From assembly GCA_024643505.1 (NCBI GenBank), contig JAHEMW010000003.1, positions 8,377 through 45,144 of the forward strand: a DNA stretch of 36,768 nucleotides, given 5' to 3'. This stretch comes from Demequinaceae bacterium (lineage in GTDB: Bacteria > Actinomycetota > Actinomycetes > Actinomycetales > Demequinaceae). The notes beneath the pieces were generated by a model. That model saw only the letters and a list, made by a program, of their open reading frames with translations, was not told where the DNA came from and did no database searches. This document shows positions 9,350 through 19,055 of this stretch, in pieces (within the stretch, counting starts at the first letter, position 1; each line of letters begins with the position of its first letter). Position numbers and translations under genes: made by a program.

Positions 9350-10692
9350 CGCTGGGAGAGCAACTCCGCGACGCGAAACGCCATCTCGAGCGATTGGCCG
9401 TGATTGAGGCGGGGGTCCACCTTCGTCTCGTACCGACGTGCCAGCCCCTCATCGTCGATATCCTCGCGACCACCGATGACCTCGGTGACATCATCGCCCG
9501 TAAGTTCCACATGCAGGCCACCCGGAACCGTGCCCGCTGCGCGGTGCACCTCGAAAAATCCACTCACCTCATCGAGGATCGTGTCGAAATCCCGGGTCTT
9601 GTAGCCCGAACCAGACGTGAAGGTGTTGCCGTGCATCGGATCCGTGAGCCACGTGACGGCGACCCCTGCGTCCCGGACGGCCTCGACGAGTGGCGGAAGC
9701 GCACTACGCACCTTGTCAGCGCCCATCCGGACAATGAACGTCAAGCGTCCCGGGATGTTGTCAGCATTGAGCGCACGCGCGAGCGCGAGCGCCTCAGCCG
9801 GGGTCGCGTTCGGACCCAATTTCACTCCAACGGGGTTGTGCACCTTCGCGAGGTACGCAACGTGGGCGCCGTTAACGTCCCGCGTGCGCTCGCCGATCCA
9901 CAGGAAGTGCGCCGAGCAGTCATACGCAAGACCCGAGCGCGAATCGACACGCGTGAGCGCGCGCTCGTAGTCAAGCAACAGCGCCTCGTGGCTAGAGAAC
10001 AACTGGACCGTTTTCAGCGCGTCGAAGTCGCCGCCAGCGGCAGCCATAAACCGCACGGCACGGTCAATCTCGGTCGCGATCTGCTCGTATTGCGCGTACG
10101 CGGGATTCGCCGCAAATCCCTTGTTCCACGCGTGCACGCGGCGCAGGTCAGCGAACCCTCCCTGGGTGAAGGCGCGCACGAGATTCAGCGTCGTCGCAGA
10201 CACGTGATACGCGTCGACCAGACGTTCCGGATTGGGAATTCGCGCCTCAGGAGTGAACGCGGACGAATTGACGATGTCGCCTCGGTACGCGGGGAGCGTC
10301 ACGTCGCCGCGCGTCTCAGTGTCGGCTGATCGAGGCTTTGCGTACTGACCCGCGAGTCGCCCGATCTTGATGACCGGCGTCGACGCTCCATACGTGAGCA
10401 CGACGGCCATCTGGAGGATTGTCTTGATCTTGTTTCGGATGCGGTCAGCGGTTGCTTCGGCAAAGACCTCGGCGCAGTCGCCGCCCTGGAGCACGAACGC
10501 CTCTCCCCTGCTGGCGGCCGCGAGGTGCTCGCGCAACACGTCGGCCTCGCCGGCGAACACGAGTGGCGGAACCTGCTTGAGGCGATCGGTCACACGGCGC
10601 AAGGCCTCAGCGTCAGGCCACGTCGGCTGCTGTAGCGCAGGGATAGCGCGGAAGTCGTCGACTCCGGCCGCCCGGAGCGCTGCCTCCGTCAT
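9346..10692 (-). CDS. aroG: Class II 3-deoxy-7-phosphoheptulonate (DAHP) synthase
   Basis: QQPTWPDAEALRRV...VFAGEADVLREHLAAASRGEAFVLQGGDCAE; WLTDPMHGNT; ATG overlaps the PFK stop as ATGA (10689-10692). Confidence 0.95.
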   Translation of the reverse strand: MTEAALRAAGVDDFRAIPALQQPTWPDAEALRRVTDRLKQVPPLVFAGEADVLREHLAAASRGEAFVLQGGDCAEVFAEATADRIRNKIKTILQMAVVLTYGASTPVIKIGRLAGQYAKPRSADTETRGDVTLPAYRGDIVNSSAFTPEARIPNPERLVDAYHVSATTLNLVRAFTQGGFADLRRVHAWNKGFAANPAYAQYEQIATEIDRAVRFMAAAGGDFDALKTVQLFSSHEALLLDYERALTRVDSRSGLAYDCSAHFLWIGERTRDVNGAHVAYLAKVHNPVGVKLGPNATPAEALALARALNADNIPGRLTFIVRMGADKVRSALPPLVEAVRDAGVAVTWLTDPMHGNTFTSGSGYKTRDFDTILDEVSGFFEVHRAAGTVPGGLHVELTGDDVTEVIGGREDIDDEGLARRYETKVDPRLNHGQSLEMAFRVAELLSQR

Positions 10693-11888
10693 GCCTGACC
10701 GATATCGACCAGCAGGTCGGTGAACCACGCCGTCGAGGTGTCGAACGGCTTGTGGCCGGCGATACGCGGAAAGGGCACCGCCTTCAGGCGGTCGCCGTCT
10801 TCCTCGTCGTGGCCGACGACGCCGGACTCGCCACGGAACGCGCACTCGACGGCGTAGTCGACCATCGATTGGATCAGGCGCAGGTCCTCCGCGTTCGCGC
10901 GTGCGGAACGCGAGAAGTACCCGGACTTCTGCACCATCACCTTGTCCGCACCGATGCGCGAGGCAAACTGCTGCGCGAACCAGTTTCCAGGGTTGATGGT
11001 GTCGAGCTTCACGTGGCCGAACGGGTCGCGATCTACCTTCCCGCCAGCAGACTCGATCTCCTTGATGATCTCGGGGACGCCGGCTCCCTCTGACAGGAAG
11101 ATGTTGACGTTGCCGACGCTGTCCATGATGACCTTCAGTCGCTCGGCCTCGGCGTCGAGGTCGATGGAAGATTCCGGTACGTAGACGGCGTGGATGTCCC
11201 AACGTTCGCGCGACAGCCCGATGTCCGGCACCCACTGCTTCGTGTCAAGCCACTGGCGGTACTTCATCGCAGACGCTGCCGTCAGCCACCCACACGCGCG
11301 ACCCATGACTTCGTGCACGATCAGCATGCGAGGAGCGGACCGATGCTCTCCGATCACGTTCTGCGCGAACACCGACGCCTGATCTGCGGCGCTCCAGGCG
11401 CCGAGGCTCTGCCGAATCGGCACCACGTCGTTGTCGATCGTCTTCGGAAGACCGACAACCGTCAGGTCGTAATCGTTGCTCGCCAGGTACGCGGCGAGAT
11501 CCGCAGCGGTGGTATTGGTGTCGTCACCGCCGATCGTGTGCAGGACGTCGACCCCGTCCTTGCGCAATTGCTCGGCGGCGACGGCCAGCGGATCCTGGCC
11601 CTCTTTGACGAGCCCGCGCTTGACGCAGTCCTTCACGTTCGTGAGCTTGACGCGCGAGTTGCCGATTGGCGACCCGCCGAAATCGTGGAGGACGGCCGCG
11701 TTCGCGCGAACCGCGTCGGTCACGACCACGGAGTTGCCCGTGAGCAGACCGTGGTATCCGTGCTGGTAGGCGATCAACTCCACGTCCGGCGCGATCTCCG
11801 AGTATCGCGCGATGAGACCGCCGACCGCAGAGGAGAGGCAGGGGGCGAACCCACCCGCCGTGAGCAGAGCGACGCGACGTACCGACAT
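10689..11888 (-). CDS. pfp: 6-phosphofructokinase, pyrophosphate-dependent type
   Basis: GGDDTNTTA (Asp instead of Gly at the ATP-type GGDGS position) and PKTIDND; AAGGAAGG SD before ATG. Confidence 0.88.
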   Translation of the reverse strand: MSVRRVALLTAGGFAPCLSSAVGGLIARYSEIAPDVELIAYQHGYHGLLTGNSVVVTDAVRANAAVLHDFGGSPIGNSRVKLTNVKDCVKRGLVKEGQDPLAVAAEQLRKDGVDVLHTIGGDDTNTTAADLAAYLASNDYDLTVVGLPKTIDNDVVPIRQSLGAWSAADQASVFAQNVIGEHRSAPRMLIVHEVMGRACGWLTAASAMKYRQWLDTKQWVPDIGLSRERWDIHAVYVPESSIDLDAEAERLKVIMDSVGNVNIFLSEGAGVPEIIKEIESAGGKVDRDPFGHVKLDTINPGNWFAQQFASRIGADKVMVQKSGYFSRSARANAEDLRLIQSMVDYAVECAFRGESGVVGHDEEDGDRLKAVPFPRIAGHKPFDTSTAWFTDLLVDIGQA

Positions 11889-11961
11889 GACAAGCCTTCC
11901 TTACCCGTGTGATTTCACGCCCATTCTAGGGGCGCAGCCTGCGCCGACGACGGCGGAGCGG

Positions 11962-12678
11962 CTATGCGCCGTCGGCCTCCGCGGCAGCTTCGGCGGCGCG
12001 GCGAGCAAGCTCACGCTTGTATTGACCGGCGTCGCGGGCGAAGTACTCCTGGCCGGACAAGTCAGCAATCGCGTGCATGACCCGATCAGTCGCCTCGCGA
12101 AGCGCCTCGCGATCCTCGTGCTTGCCTGTAAATTCTGCCAGCGAGATCGGCGCGCCAATCTTCACCCCGACCGGGTGCCGCGTGGGAACACGCTTCCCAA
12201 TCGGCTGCGCGATATCGGTGTCGATCATCGCGACCGGAATGATCGGAACACCGCCCTCGATCGCCATCCGCGCGGCGCCGGTCTTTCCCCGGTAGAGGCG
12301 GCCGTCCGGGCTGCGAGTTCCCTCGGGATAGATGCCGAGTAGTTCGCCGCCGCGCACAACCTCGAGCCCAGTCTTGATCGCTGCCTCCGACGCCCGCCCG
12401 CCGCCGCGGTGCACGGGGATCGTGCCGACGCCCTCCATGAAGGACTTGGTCGCGTATCCCTTAACGCCGCTACCGGTGAAGTACTCCTCTTTGCCGAGGA
12501 ACACCACCTTGCGTTTCATGACGAGCGGAAGGAAGACAGAATCGGAGAACGAGAGGTGGTTAGACGCCAGAATGGCGCCTCCCTCCTCGGGGATGTTCTC
12601 AAGGCCTTCCGACCACGGGCGGTAGTACACCTTGAGCCCTGGGCCGAGCAAGACGTGCTTGAACAAGCCGTAGTACAT
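11962..12678 (-). CDS. 1-acyl-sn-glycerol-3-phosphate acyltransferase (PlsC family)
   Basis: SNHLSFSDSVFL (HX4D), YPEGTRSPDGRLYRGKTG. Confidence 0.92.
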   Translation of the reverse strand: MYYGLFKHVLLGPGLKVYYRPWSEGLENIPEEGGAILASNHLSFSDSVFLPLVMKRKVVFLGKEEYFTGSGVKGYATKSFMEGVGTIPVHRGGGRASEAAIKTGLEVVRGGELLGIYPEGTRSPDGRLYRGKTGAARMAIEGGVPIIPVAMIDTDIAQPIGKRVPTRHPVGVKIGAPISLAEFTGKHEDREALREATDRVMHAIADLSGQEYFARDAGQYKRELARRAAEAAAEADGA

Positions 12679-12683
12679 GCGTC

Positions 12684-13649
12684 CTATCCAGACTCTTCGT
12701 TGAACTGACGGGCAAGTGCGGCCGCCCCGACGATTCCCGCATCGTTGCCCATGTCGGCCGCCACGATTGGGGCGATGATGCGGTGTCCCTTGGCAGGAAC
12801 GTTATCGGAGAACGCGTCGCGAGAAGGAGCGAGCAGCAATTCGCCCGCCGCAATCACCCCACCCCCGATGACATAAATCTCGGGGTCGAGGACTGCGGCG
12901 AGAGACGCGCAACCTTCGCCGATCCACCCTCCGAGCTCGTTGAGCAGCTCGATTGCCAACTCGTCTCCAGCGACTGCGGCGGCGGTGACGTGGGGCCCTT
13001 GGATACCGGCGGCAGTTCCGCCGGCGAGCGCCAGGAGGCCAGCGGCCCGCACCGAGCGCTCGCTCGCGGCCCGGCGTGCCTCGCGCACGAGGGCGGAGCC
13101 GGATGCGTATTGCTCCCAGCACCCGCGCCGGCCGCATCCGCAAGGATGCCCGCCTGGCACCATGCGCACATGTCCGAGCTCGGCGGCGAAACCGTAGGCG
13201 CCTCGGACGAGCGACCCGTCAACCACCATGGCGGCGCCAAGGCCAGTTCCAATGGTCAACATGACCATGTTCTGCGCGTGCCTTCCGGCTCCGTATTGGA
13301 ACTCGGCCCACCCTGCGGCATTCGCGTCGTTCTCCACGACGACGCGAATGTCGTCGCGGCCGATGAGGGCAGAAACGCGCTCCGCGAGCGGGTACTGGCG
13401 CCATGCAATGTTCGGAGCGAAGATCACGTGCTCGCGGTCGGACGACACAAATCCCGCAGCTGCGACACCCACCGCACGAAATTCGAACTCCCGAGCAAGT
13501 TCCGCGACCGAGTCTGCGATCGCCTCGTCAATGCTCGTGGGATCCTCGGGCTTGGTAGGGCGAAGTGCCTTCGCGACGATCACGCCGTCGTCGTCTACAA
13601 CGCCGACCGCGATCTTGGTACCGCCGATGTCTACACCGATTGCGTGCAC
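12684..13649 (-). CDS. ROK-family kinase (probable glucokinase)
   Basis: AIGVDIGGTKIAVGVVDDDG; Zn motif HPCGCGRRGCWEQYASG; GTG at 13649 with upstream AGGAGG. Confidence 0.9.
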   Translation of the reverse strand: MHAIGVDIGGTKIAVGVVDDDGVIVAKALRPTKPEDPTSIDEAIADSVAELAREFEFRAVGVAAAGFVSSDREHVIFAPNIAWRQYPLAERVSALIGRDDIRVVVENDANAAGWAEFQYGAGRHAQNMVMLTIGTGLGAAMVVDGSLVRGAYGFAAELGHVRMVPGGHPCGCGRRGCWEQYASGSALVREARRAASERSVRAAGLLALAGGTAAGIQGPHVTAAAVAGDELAIELLNELGGWIGEGCASLAAVLDPEIYVIGGGVIAAGELLLAPSRDAFSDNVPAKGHRIIAPIVAADMGNDAGIVGAAALARQFNEESG

Positions 13650-13695
13650 GAAGTTCCCGCCTCCTTGCGTCAAGCTTCCCCTCGTTGAGGGTATC

Positions 13696-15528
13696 GTGAG
13701 CCCCACCACCACATTGCCACTGGAGTCAATTTTGGGTGAGCACCCCTGGGACTACAACGCGCCAAACATCCCGACGATGATCACGTCAGTTTGGCAGCGT
13801 CGGTCAGGCGAGGTCGCCCTCAGGTGGGCCGACGCTGACGACTCCTGGCACGACGTGACCGGCGCTGAGGCGCACGCCAAGACAATGGAACTCGCCCGCG
13901 GTCTCATCGCGCTTGGCGTGACGGCCGGTCAGCCGGTCGGGATCATGGCTAAGACGCGCATGGAGTGGACGCTGCTCGATGTGGCGCTGTGGCTCGTTGG
14001 CGCCGTCCCCATTCCCATTTACGACACCTCGTCTCGCGACCAGGTCGAGTGGATCACCGCAGACGCGCAGATTTCGTTGCTGTTTGTCGAGACCGATGCC
14101 AACGCACGCGTCGCTCGCGAGGTGGTCGCGAGCCAACAGTCGCCGCTGACCGACGTTCGCATCATTGATGAAGGTGCGCTCGAGCATCTCGTCGTGCTTG
14201 GCGCCGACGTGGATGCTCGGGACGTTGCCGCGCGCACCGCCGGGGTCGGACGCAGCGACATTGCGACGATTATTTACACCTCGGGAACGACCGGCCGCCC
14301 CAAAGGATGCGTCCTCACGCATGGACACTTCGTCGTCCACGTCGGCGGGATTCAGCGCGATCTGAGCGAGGTGCTGTACCAAGACGGCGCATCGACCGTC
14401 TTGTTCCTCACGCTCGCGCACGTGCTCGCGCGGATAATCGAGATTGCCTTGCTAGCCACCGGCGTCGTCATCGCGTATTGCCCTGACGCCACCAAGTTGG
14501 TGACGCTGATTGGCAGCGCAAAGCCGACGCTCATCATCGCCGTTCCACGGGTGTTTGAGAAGGTGTATTCATCCGCCGAGGCGCGCGCTGCCGCCGCCGG
14601 ACGCGTCAAGATCTTCCGATGGGCGGCGAAGCAGTCCGTCGATTATTCGATGGCACTCGACTCCCCCGCGGGCCCGTCCCTCCCGTTGCGCCTGCGACAC
14701 CGGATTGCGGACACGTTGGTGCTCGGAAAGATCGCGGCGGTGCTTGGCGGTAACGCGAGTTGGGCGGTGTCTGGTTCAGCGCCGCTCGGAGCGCGCCTTG
14801 CGCACTTTTACCGCGGCGTCGGGCTCACGATCCTCGAGGGCTACGGCCTTACCGAGACGACCGCGGCGTCGCACGTCAATCGACCCCATCGCGAAAAGAT
14901 CGGCACGGTCGGTCAGCCCCTGCCAGGGGTGGAAGTCCGCATCGCCGACGACGGTGAGATTCTCATGCGTGCCGAGACGATCTTCACGCAGTACCTCAAT
15001 AACCCTGAGGCGACCGCTGCGGCGTTTGACGATGGGTGGCTACTCACGGGCGATGTAGGAACCCAGGATGCGGAGGGGTACCTCACCATTACGGGTCGCA
15101 AGAAGGAAATCATTGTCACTGCGGGCGGGAAGAATGTTGCGCCTGCGGTACTCGAGGAGCGCGTGCGCGCGTATCCGTTGGTCGCACAGTGCGTGGTAGT
15201 CGGCGATGGTCAGCCGTTTATCGGCGCGCTCGTCACCTTAGACCGCGACGTGTTGCCAGGATGGCTCGCCGCGAATGGGTTGCCCGAGATGACTGTCGAG
15301 GAGGCGATCGCGAACCAGACGGTCCGCGAACACGTCGACAGAGCTGTGGAGCGAGCCAACCAAGCGGTGTCCCGTGCCGAGTCAATCCGCAAGTACACGC
15401 TGCTCGCCGATGATTTCACGATCGACAACGGCTACCTCACGCCGTCAATGAAGCTCAAGCGAACGCAAGTGATCCGCGACTTCGCAGCAGTGATCGGCGC
15501 TCTTTATGCTGCCGCTCCCGCCGACTAG
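13696..15528 (+). CDS. AMP-dependent long-chain acyl-CoA synthetase (FadD15-like)
   Basis: IIYTSGTTGRPKGCVLTHGH; EGYGLTETTAASHVN; LLTGDVG; GRKKEIIVTAGGKNVAP. Confidence 0.92.
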   Translation: MSPTTTLPLESILGEHPWDYNAPNIPTMITSVWQRRSGEVALRWADADDSWHDVTGAEAHAKTMELARGLIALGVTAGQPVGIMAKTRMEWTLLDVALWLVGAVPIPIYDTSSRDQVEWITADAQISLLFVETDANARVAREVVASQQSPLTDVRIIDEGALEHLVVLGADVDARDVAARTAGVGRSDIATIIYTSGTTGRPKGCVLTHGHFVVHVGGIQRDLSEVLYQDGASTVLFLTLAHVLARIIEIALLATGVVIAYCPDATKLVTLIGSAKPTLIIAVPRVFEKVYSSAEARAAAAGRVKIFRWAAKQSVDYSMALDSPAGPSLPLRLRHRIADTLVLGKIAAVLGGNASWAVSGSAPLGARLAHFYRGVGLTILEGYGLTETTAASHVNRPHREKIGTVGQPLPGVEVRIADDGEILMRAETIFTQYLNNPEATAAAFDDGWLLTGDVGTQDAEGYLTITGRKKEIIVTAGGKNVAPAVLEERVRAYPLVAQCVVVGDGQPFIGALVTLDRDVLPGWLAANGLPEMTVEEAIANQTVREHVDRAVERANQAVSRAESIRKYTLLADDFTIDNGYLTPSMKLKRTQVIRDFAAVIGALYAAAPAD

Positions 15529-15722
15529 CTCGCTCGCCGCGGCACCAGCCGAAGCGGCGGGACGAGTCCGCCTGACGCCAACGCCTCGACCGCGCTTCGC
15601 TGGTCATCGTCCATCTGAACTGATGACTCGCCCTCTGGGCGCACGCTGATAGTAAAGAACGTGACCACACAGTCACCGCACGCGTTGCCACGAACTTCAC
15701 AGGTATCGCAATCAATGATCAT
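15525..15722 (-). CDS. Small conserved actinobacterial-type protein with CxxC-x6-CxxC
   Basis: MIIDCDTCEVRGNACGDCVVTFFTISVRPEGESSVQMDDDQRSAVEALASGGLVPPLRLVPRRAS; stop codon shared with the convergent gene. Confidence 0.75.
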   Translation of the reverse strand: MIIDCDTCEVRGNACGDCVVTFFTISVRPEGESSVQMDDDQRSAVEALASGGLVPPLRLVPRRAS

Positions 15723-15791
15723 GCCGGCGACGCTAGCGCCCGCGTCTGACAAACGCCGATCGATGTCAGTCGCGTGACGTAGCGTCGGGCC

Positions 15792-17477
15792 ATGACGGAA
15801 ATCCAGCAGCGACTCAGCGACTTCGGTGCGCCGCTGGCCCACACCACGTTCGTGGTAGTCGACCTCGAGACGACCGGCGGCTCGTCGGCAACAGAGGCGA
15901 TCACAGAGATCGGCGCCGTCAAGACAGTCGGCGGCGAAGTGATTGGCGAGTTCGCCACCCTTGTCGACCCCGGCAGGTCAATTCCTCCCATGATCGTTGC
16001 GCTCACCGGAATCACTGACGTCATGGTGATGGCCGCGCCGCGCATCGAAGCGGTGCTGCCCTCGTTCCTTGAGTTCCTCGGCGACGGCGTGCTCGTCGCC
16101 CACAATGCACCGTTCGATGTCGGGTTCCTCAAGGCAGCGTGTCGCAACCACGGCTACTCGTGGCCGGGTAACGAAGTCGTCGACACCGTCACGTTGGCCA
16201 GACGCGCCACCACGAAGGAAGAGGCGCCAAACAAGAAGCTCTCAACGTTGGCTCGCGTCTTTGGCACGACGGTTCAGCCAAACCACCGCGCGCTCGCGGA
16301 TGCGAGAGCGACGTCCGAGGTGCTTCACGCGCTCCTCGAACGCGTGGCAGCCTTTGGCATCACTCACCGCGAAGACCTCGCAACGCTGCGCAATCCCATG
16401 CCAGAGAAGCTCCGCCGCAAGGCGATCATGGCGGACGCGGTGCCAGCAGGGCCGGGCGTATACGTCTTCCGCGGGCCGCTCGGCGAGCGGCTCTACGTCG
16501 GCACGTCAAAGAACCTGCGCAGTCGGGTCAAGAGCTATTTCACGCAGGGAGAGCAACGGCGGTCGATTCGCGACATGCTCGAGATCGCGGTCTCGGTCGA
16601 TGCCATGGTGTGTCCGACGCAAATTGAGGCATCGGTGCGCGAGGTGCGACTCATCGCTCACCACCGGCCGCGCTACAACCGAAGGTCGGCGAGGCCCGAG
16701 CGCACGGCGTGGGTGCGCCTGACGGACGAGGCATACCCCAGGCTGTCGGTGTCGCGATCGTCGCGTGGCGACGACACTGCGATTGGTCCCTTCCACGGTG
16801 CCGCCGACGCACGAGCCGCGATCTCAGTCCTCGAGCCTGCCCTCAACCTTCGGACATGTACCACCCGACTGCCCGCGACTCCGCGTATCAATGCCCACGC
16901 CTGTCTCTTGAAGGACCTCGGCGCGTGCTCGGCCCCGTGCGTGCTGGGCGCGCAGGCAAACTACGGCGACGCGGTCGACAACGCCCGGCGTGCCCTCACC
17001 GGCGACTCCGGCAGCGTCGTGGAGACGGTCGCCAGTCACATCACGGGCCACGCGGACGCCCTCAACTTTGAACGAGCCGGCGAGTTGCGAGACGGGCTGA
17101 GCTCGGCGATCGAGGCCACGATGCGGGCGCAACGGCTGTCCGCTCTACGGCGATGCTCGATTATCGCCGCAGCGCCTGCGGGCGGGCGCTGGGACGTCGT
17201 ACGGATTCACTGCGGTCGCCTCACCGGCTCGGCGAGCGTGACTGACGGAGTGTGGGCGGCCGCCCACGACCTCAGTGACGCCGCCACTACCGCTGACGGC
17301 ACTGACCCGCTCGTCGAAGAGCAAGAGATGCTCGCACGCTGGCTTGAGACGCCAGGAATACGGCTGCTCGTCGTCGACGGCGAATGGTCGATGCCCGTCG
17401 CCGGTGCGGGTAGGCATGCGCACTGGGTGAGCGCGCGGCGCACCGACAGAGACCACGCGAACTCCTTCTCGCGCTAG
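15792..17477 (+). CDS. DEDDh 3'-5' exonuclease (DnaQ-like) fused to GIY-YIG/UvrC-N-like nuclease
   Basis: VVDLETTGGSSATEAITEIGAVK; HNAPFDVGFLK; HRALADARAT; then GVYVFRGPLGERLYVGTSKNLRSRVKSYFT (GIY-YIG). Confidence 0.92.
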   Translation: MTEIQQRLSDFGAPLAHTTFVVVDLETTGGSSATEAITEIGAVKTVGGEVIGEFATLVDPGRSIPPMIVALTGITDVMVMAAPRIEAVLPSFLEFLGDGVLVAHNAPFDVGFLKAACRNHGYSWPGNEVVDTVTLARRATTKEEAPNKKLSTLARVFGTTVQPNHRALADARATSEVLHALLERVAAFGITHREDLATLRNPMPEKLRRKAIMADAVPAGPGVYVFRGPLGERLYVGTSKNLRSRVKSYFTQGEQRRSIRDMLEIAVSVDAMVCPTQIEASVREVRLIAHHRPRYNRRSARPERTAWVRLTDEAYPRLSVSRSSRGDDTAIGPFHGAADARAAISVLEPALNLRTCTTRLPATPRINAHACLLKDLGACSAPCVLGAQANYGDAVDNARRALTGDSGSVVETVASHITGHADALNFERAGELRDGLSSAIEATMRAQRLSALRRCSIIAAAPAGGRWDVVRIHCGRLTGSASVTDGVWAAAHDLSDAATTADGTDPLVEEQEMLARWLETPGIRLLVVDGEWSMPVAGAGRHAHWVSARRTDRDHANSFSR

Positions 17478-18535
17478 GCCTGGGTCGCGGCCGCCCAGCG
17501 GTCGAGCAGGTCCGCAGCGCGACCAGAATCCACCGCCGAGGCGGCGACTGAAAGTCCAGCCTGCAAACGATCGCTGAGGGACCCTTCGACGGTACCCGGC
17601 GTCGACGCTTCTGCGACGAGCCCAGCTGCAGCGTTGAGAAGCACAGTCTCGCGAATCGCGCCAGGCATCCCGGCGAGGACCTCGCGAACGACCCTCGCGT
17701 TCTCTGGAGCTTCGCCGCCTCGCAAGTCGGCGATCGAAATCCGCGCGAGACCGAACTGTCTCGCATCGATGGCTGATTGAACCACTGCTCCGTCACGCAC
17801 TTCCCACACGGAGGCGCTCGCCGTTGCGGCAAGTTCGTCGAGTCCGTCGTCGTTGCGAAACACGAGGCCCTCCCGTCCCTTCGTCGCGAGCACCTGAGCG
17901 ACGAGTGGTGCGAGGGCAGCGCTCGCGACTCCGATAGCGCTTGCGGCGGGCTGCGCGGGGTTTGTCAGTGGACCGAGCACATTGAACGTAGTCGGGATGG
18001 CGAGCTGCTTGCGCACCGGGCCGGCGTGCCGCATCGCAGGATGAAAGACGGGTGCAAAACAGAAAGTGATGCCCACCTCCGACGCCACGTCAGCGACGCG
18101 GTCGGGAGTCAGGTCGAGTCGCACTCCAAGCTCAGCAAGAACATCGGCTGTGCCGGTCAAGGAGGACGCCGCGCGGTTCCCGTGCTTGACGACGGTGACA
18201 GAGCACGCCGCAACCACGATCGCGGCCATCGTTGAGATATTGACGGTGTGCGCGCCGTCGCCCCCGGTGCCAACCACGTCGACCGAGCGCCTCGGAACCT
18301 CGATTCGCTGCGCGTGGGCGAGCATCGCGTCAACGAGTCCTGAAATCTCGTCGACCGTCTCTCCCTTGGCGCGCAACGTAGCGAGAAATGCGCCAAGCAC
18401 CCCATCCGGCGTATCCCCCGACAGGATCTGGTCCATGGCCCACTCGGTCTCGCGGGATCCGAGGTCGCGATGCTCAACGAGCGCCGCGAGCACGGAGCGC
18501 CAAGAGACGTCGCCGGCAGCGGGCACCGTGCTCAC
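17474..18535 (-). CDS. trpD: Anthranilate phosphoribosyltransferase
   Basis: VVGTGGDGAHTVNISTMAAIV, KHGNRAASSLTGTADVL; GTG overlaps upstream stop (GTGA 18532-18535). Confidence 0.95.
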   Translation of the reverse strand: MSTVPAAGDVSWRSVLAALVEHRDLGSRETEWAMDQILSGDTPDGVLGAFLATLRAKGETVDEISGLVDAMLAHAQRIEVPRRSVDVVGTGGDGAHTVNISTMAAIVVAACSVTVVKHGNRAASSLTGTADVLAELGVRLDLTPDRVADVASEVGITFCFAPVFHPAMRHAGPVRKQLAIPTTFNVLGPLTNPAQPAASAIGVASAALAPLVAQVLATKGREGLVFRNDDGLDELAATASASVWEVRDGAVVQSAIDARQFGLARISIADLRGGEAPENARVVREVLAGMPGAIRETVLLNAAAGLVAEASTPGTVEGSLSDRLQAGLSVAASAVDSGRAADLLDRWAAATQA

Positions 18536-18963
18536 TGGGCGTCTGGGGCGAAAAACGCGTCGACGGCGTCGCGCACGACGAACGGGTCAAGGGGATGTGA
18601 GACCGCAGCGTCGGCCTCGGACCACGTGGCGAGCCACGCGTCTGACGGTCGCCCCACCAGCAGCAGGACCGGCGGGCAGTGATAGAGCTCGTGCTTCATC
18701 TGCCGGCACACGCCCATCCCGCCCGACTTCGCCGCCTCGCCGTCGAGAATCACGAGGTCAAATGCCTCGTTGTCGAGCCGAGAGATGACGGCGTCGTGCG
18801 TCGCGGTCTCCGTCCACGCAACTGGGCGCCCGTTGGTCGAACTTCCGACTGCGAAGCGCACCTTCTCGCGAACCCCGCGGTCATCGCTGTAGACGAGAAT
18901 TCGCGCGGGTCGGGTAGCGGCCGGACGGGCATCGTGGGAGACGACATCGGTCATGGCGCCCAT
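18532..18963 (-). CDS. Receiver (CheY-like) domain protein, stand-alone (start 18963 or 18954)
   Basis: ARILVYSDDRGVREKVRFAVG...FDLVILDGEAAKSGGMGVCRQMK...PPVLLLVGR...ADAAVSHPLDPFVVRDAVDAF; His where receivers usually carry Lys. Confidence 0.75.
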   Translation of the reverse strand: MGAMTDVVSHDARPAATRPARILVYSDDRGVREKVRFAVGSSTNGRPVAWTETATHDAVISRLDNEAFDLVILDGEAAKSGGMGVCRQMKHELYHCPPVLLLVGRPSDAWLATWSEADAAVSHPLDPFVVRDAVDAFFAPDAQ

Positions 18964-19055
18964 TCTGGCACGTTGTGCCCAAACCGGCGTGCCTGCGAAC
19001 TGACCGCGAGGAGTCTTCCCTCCAATGACGCGCACCAGGGCGTTCGTAAGTAATA

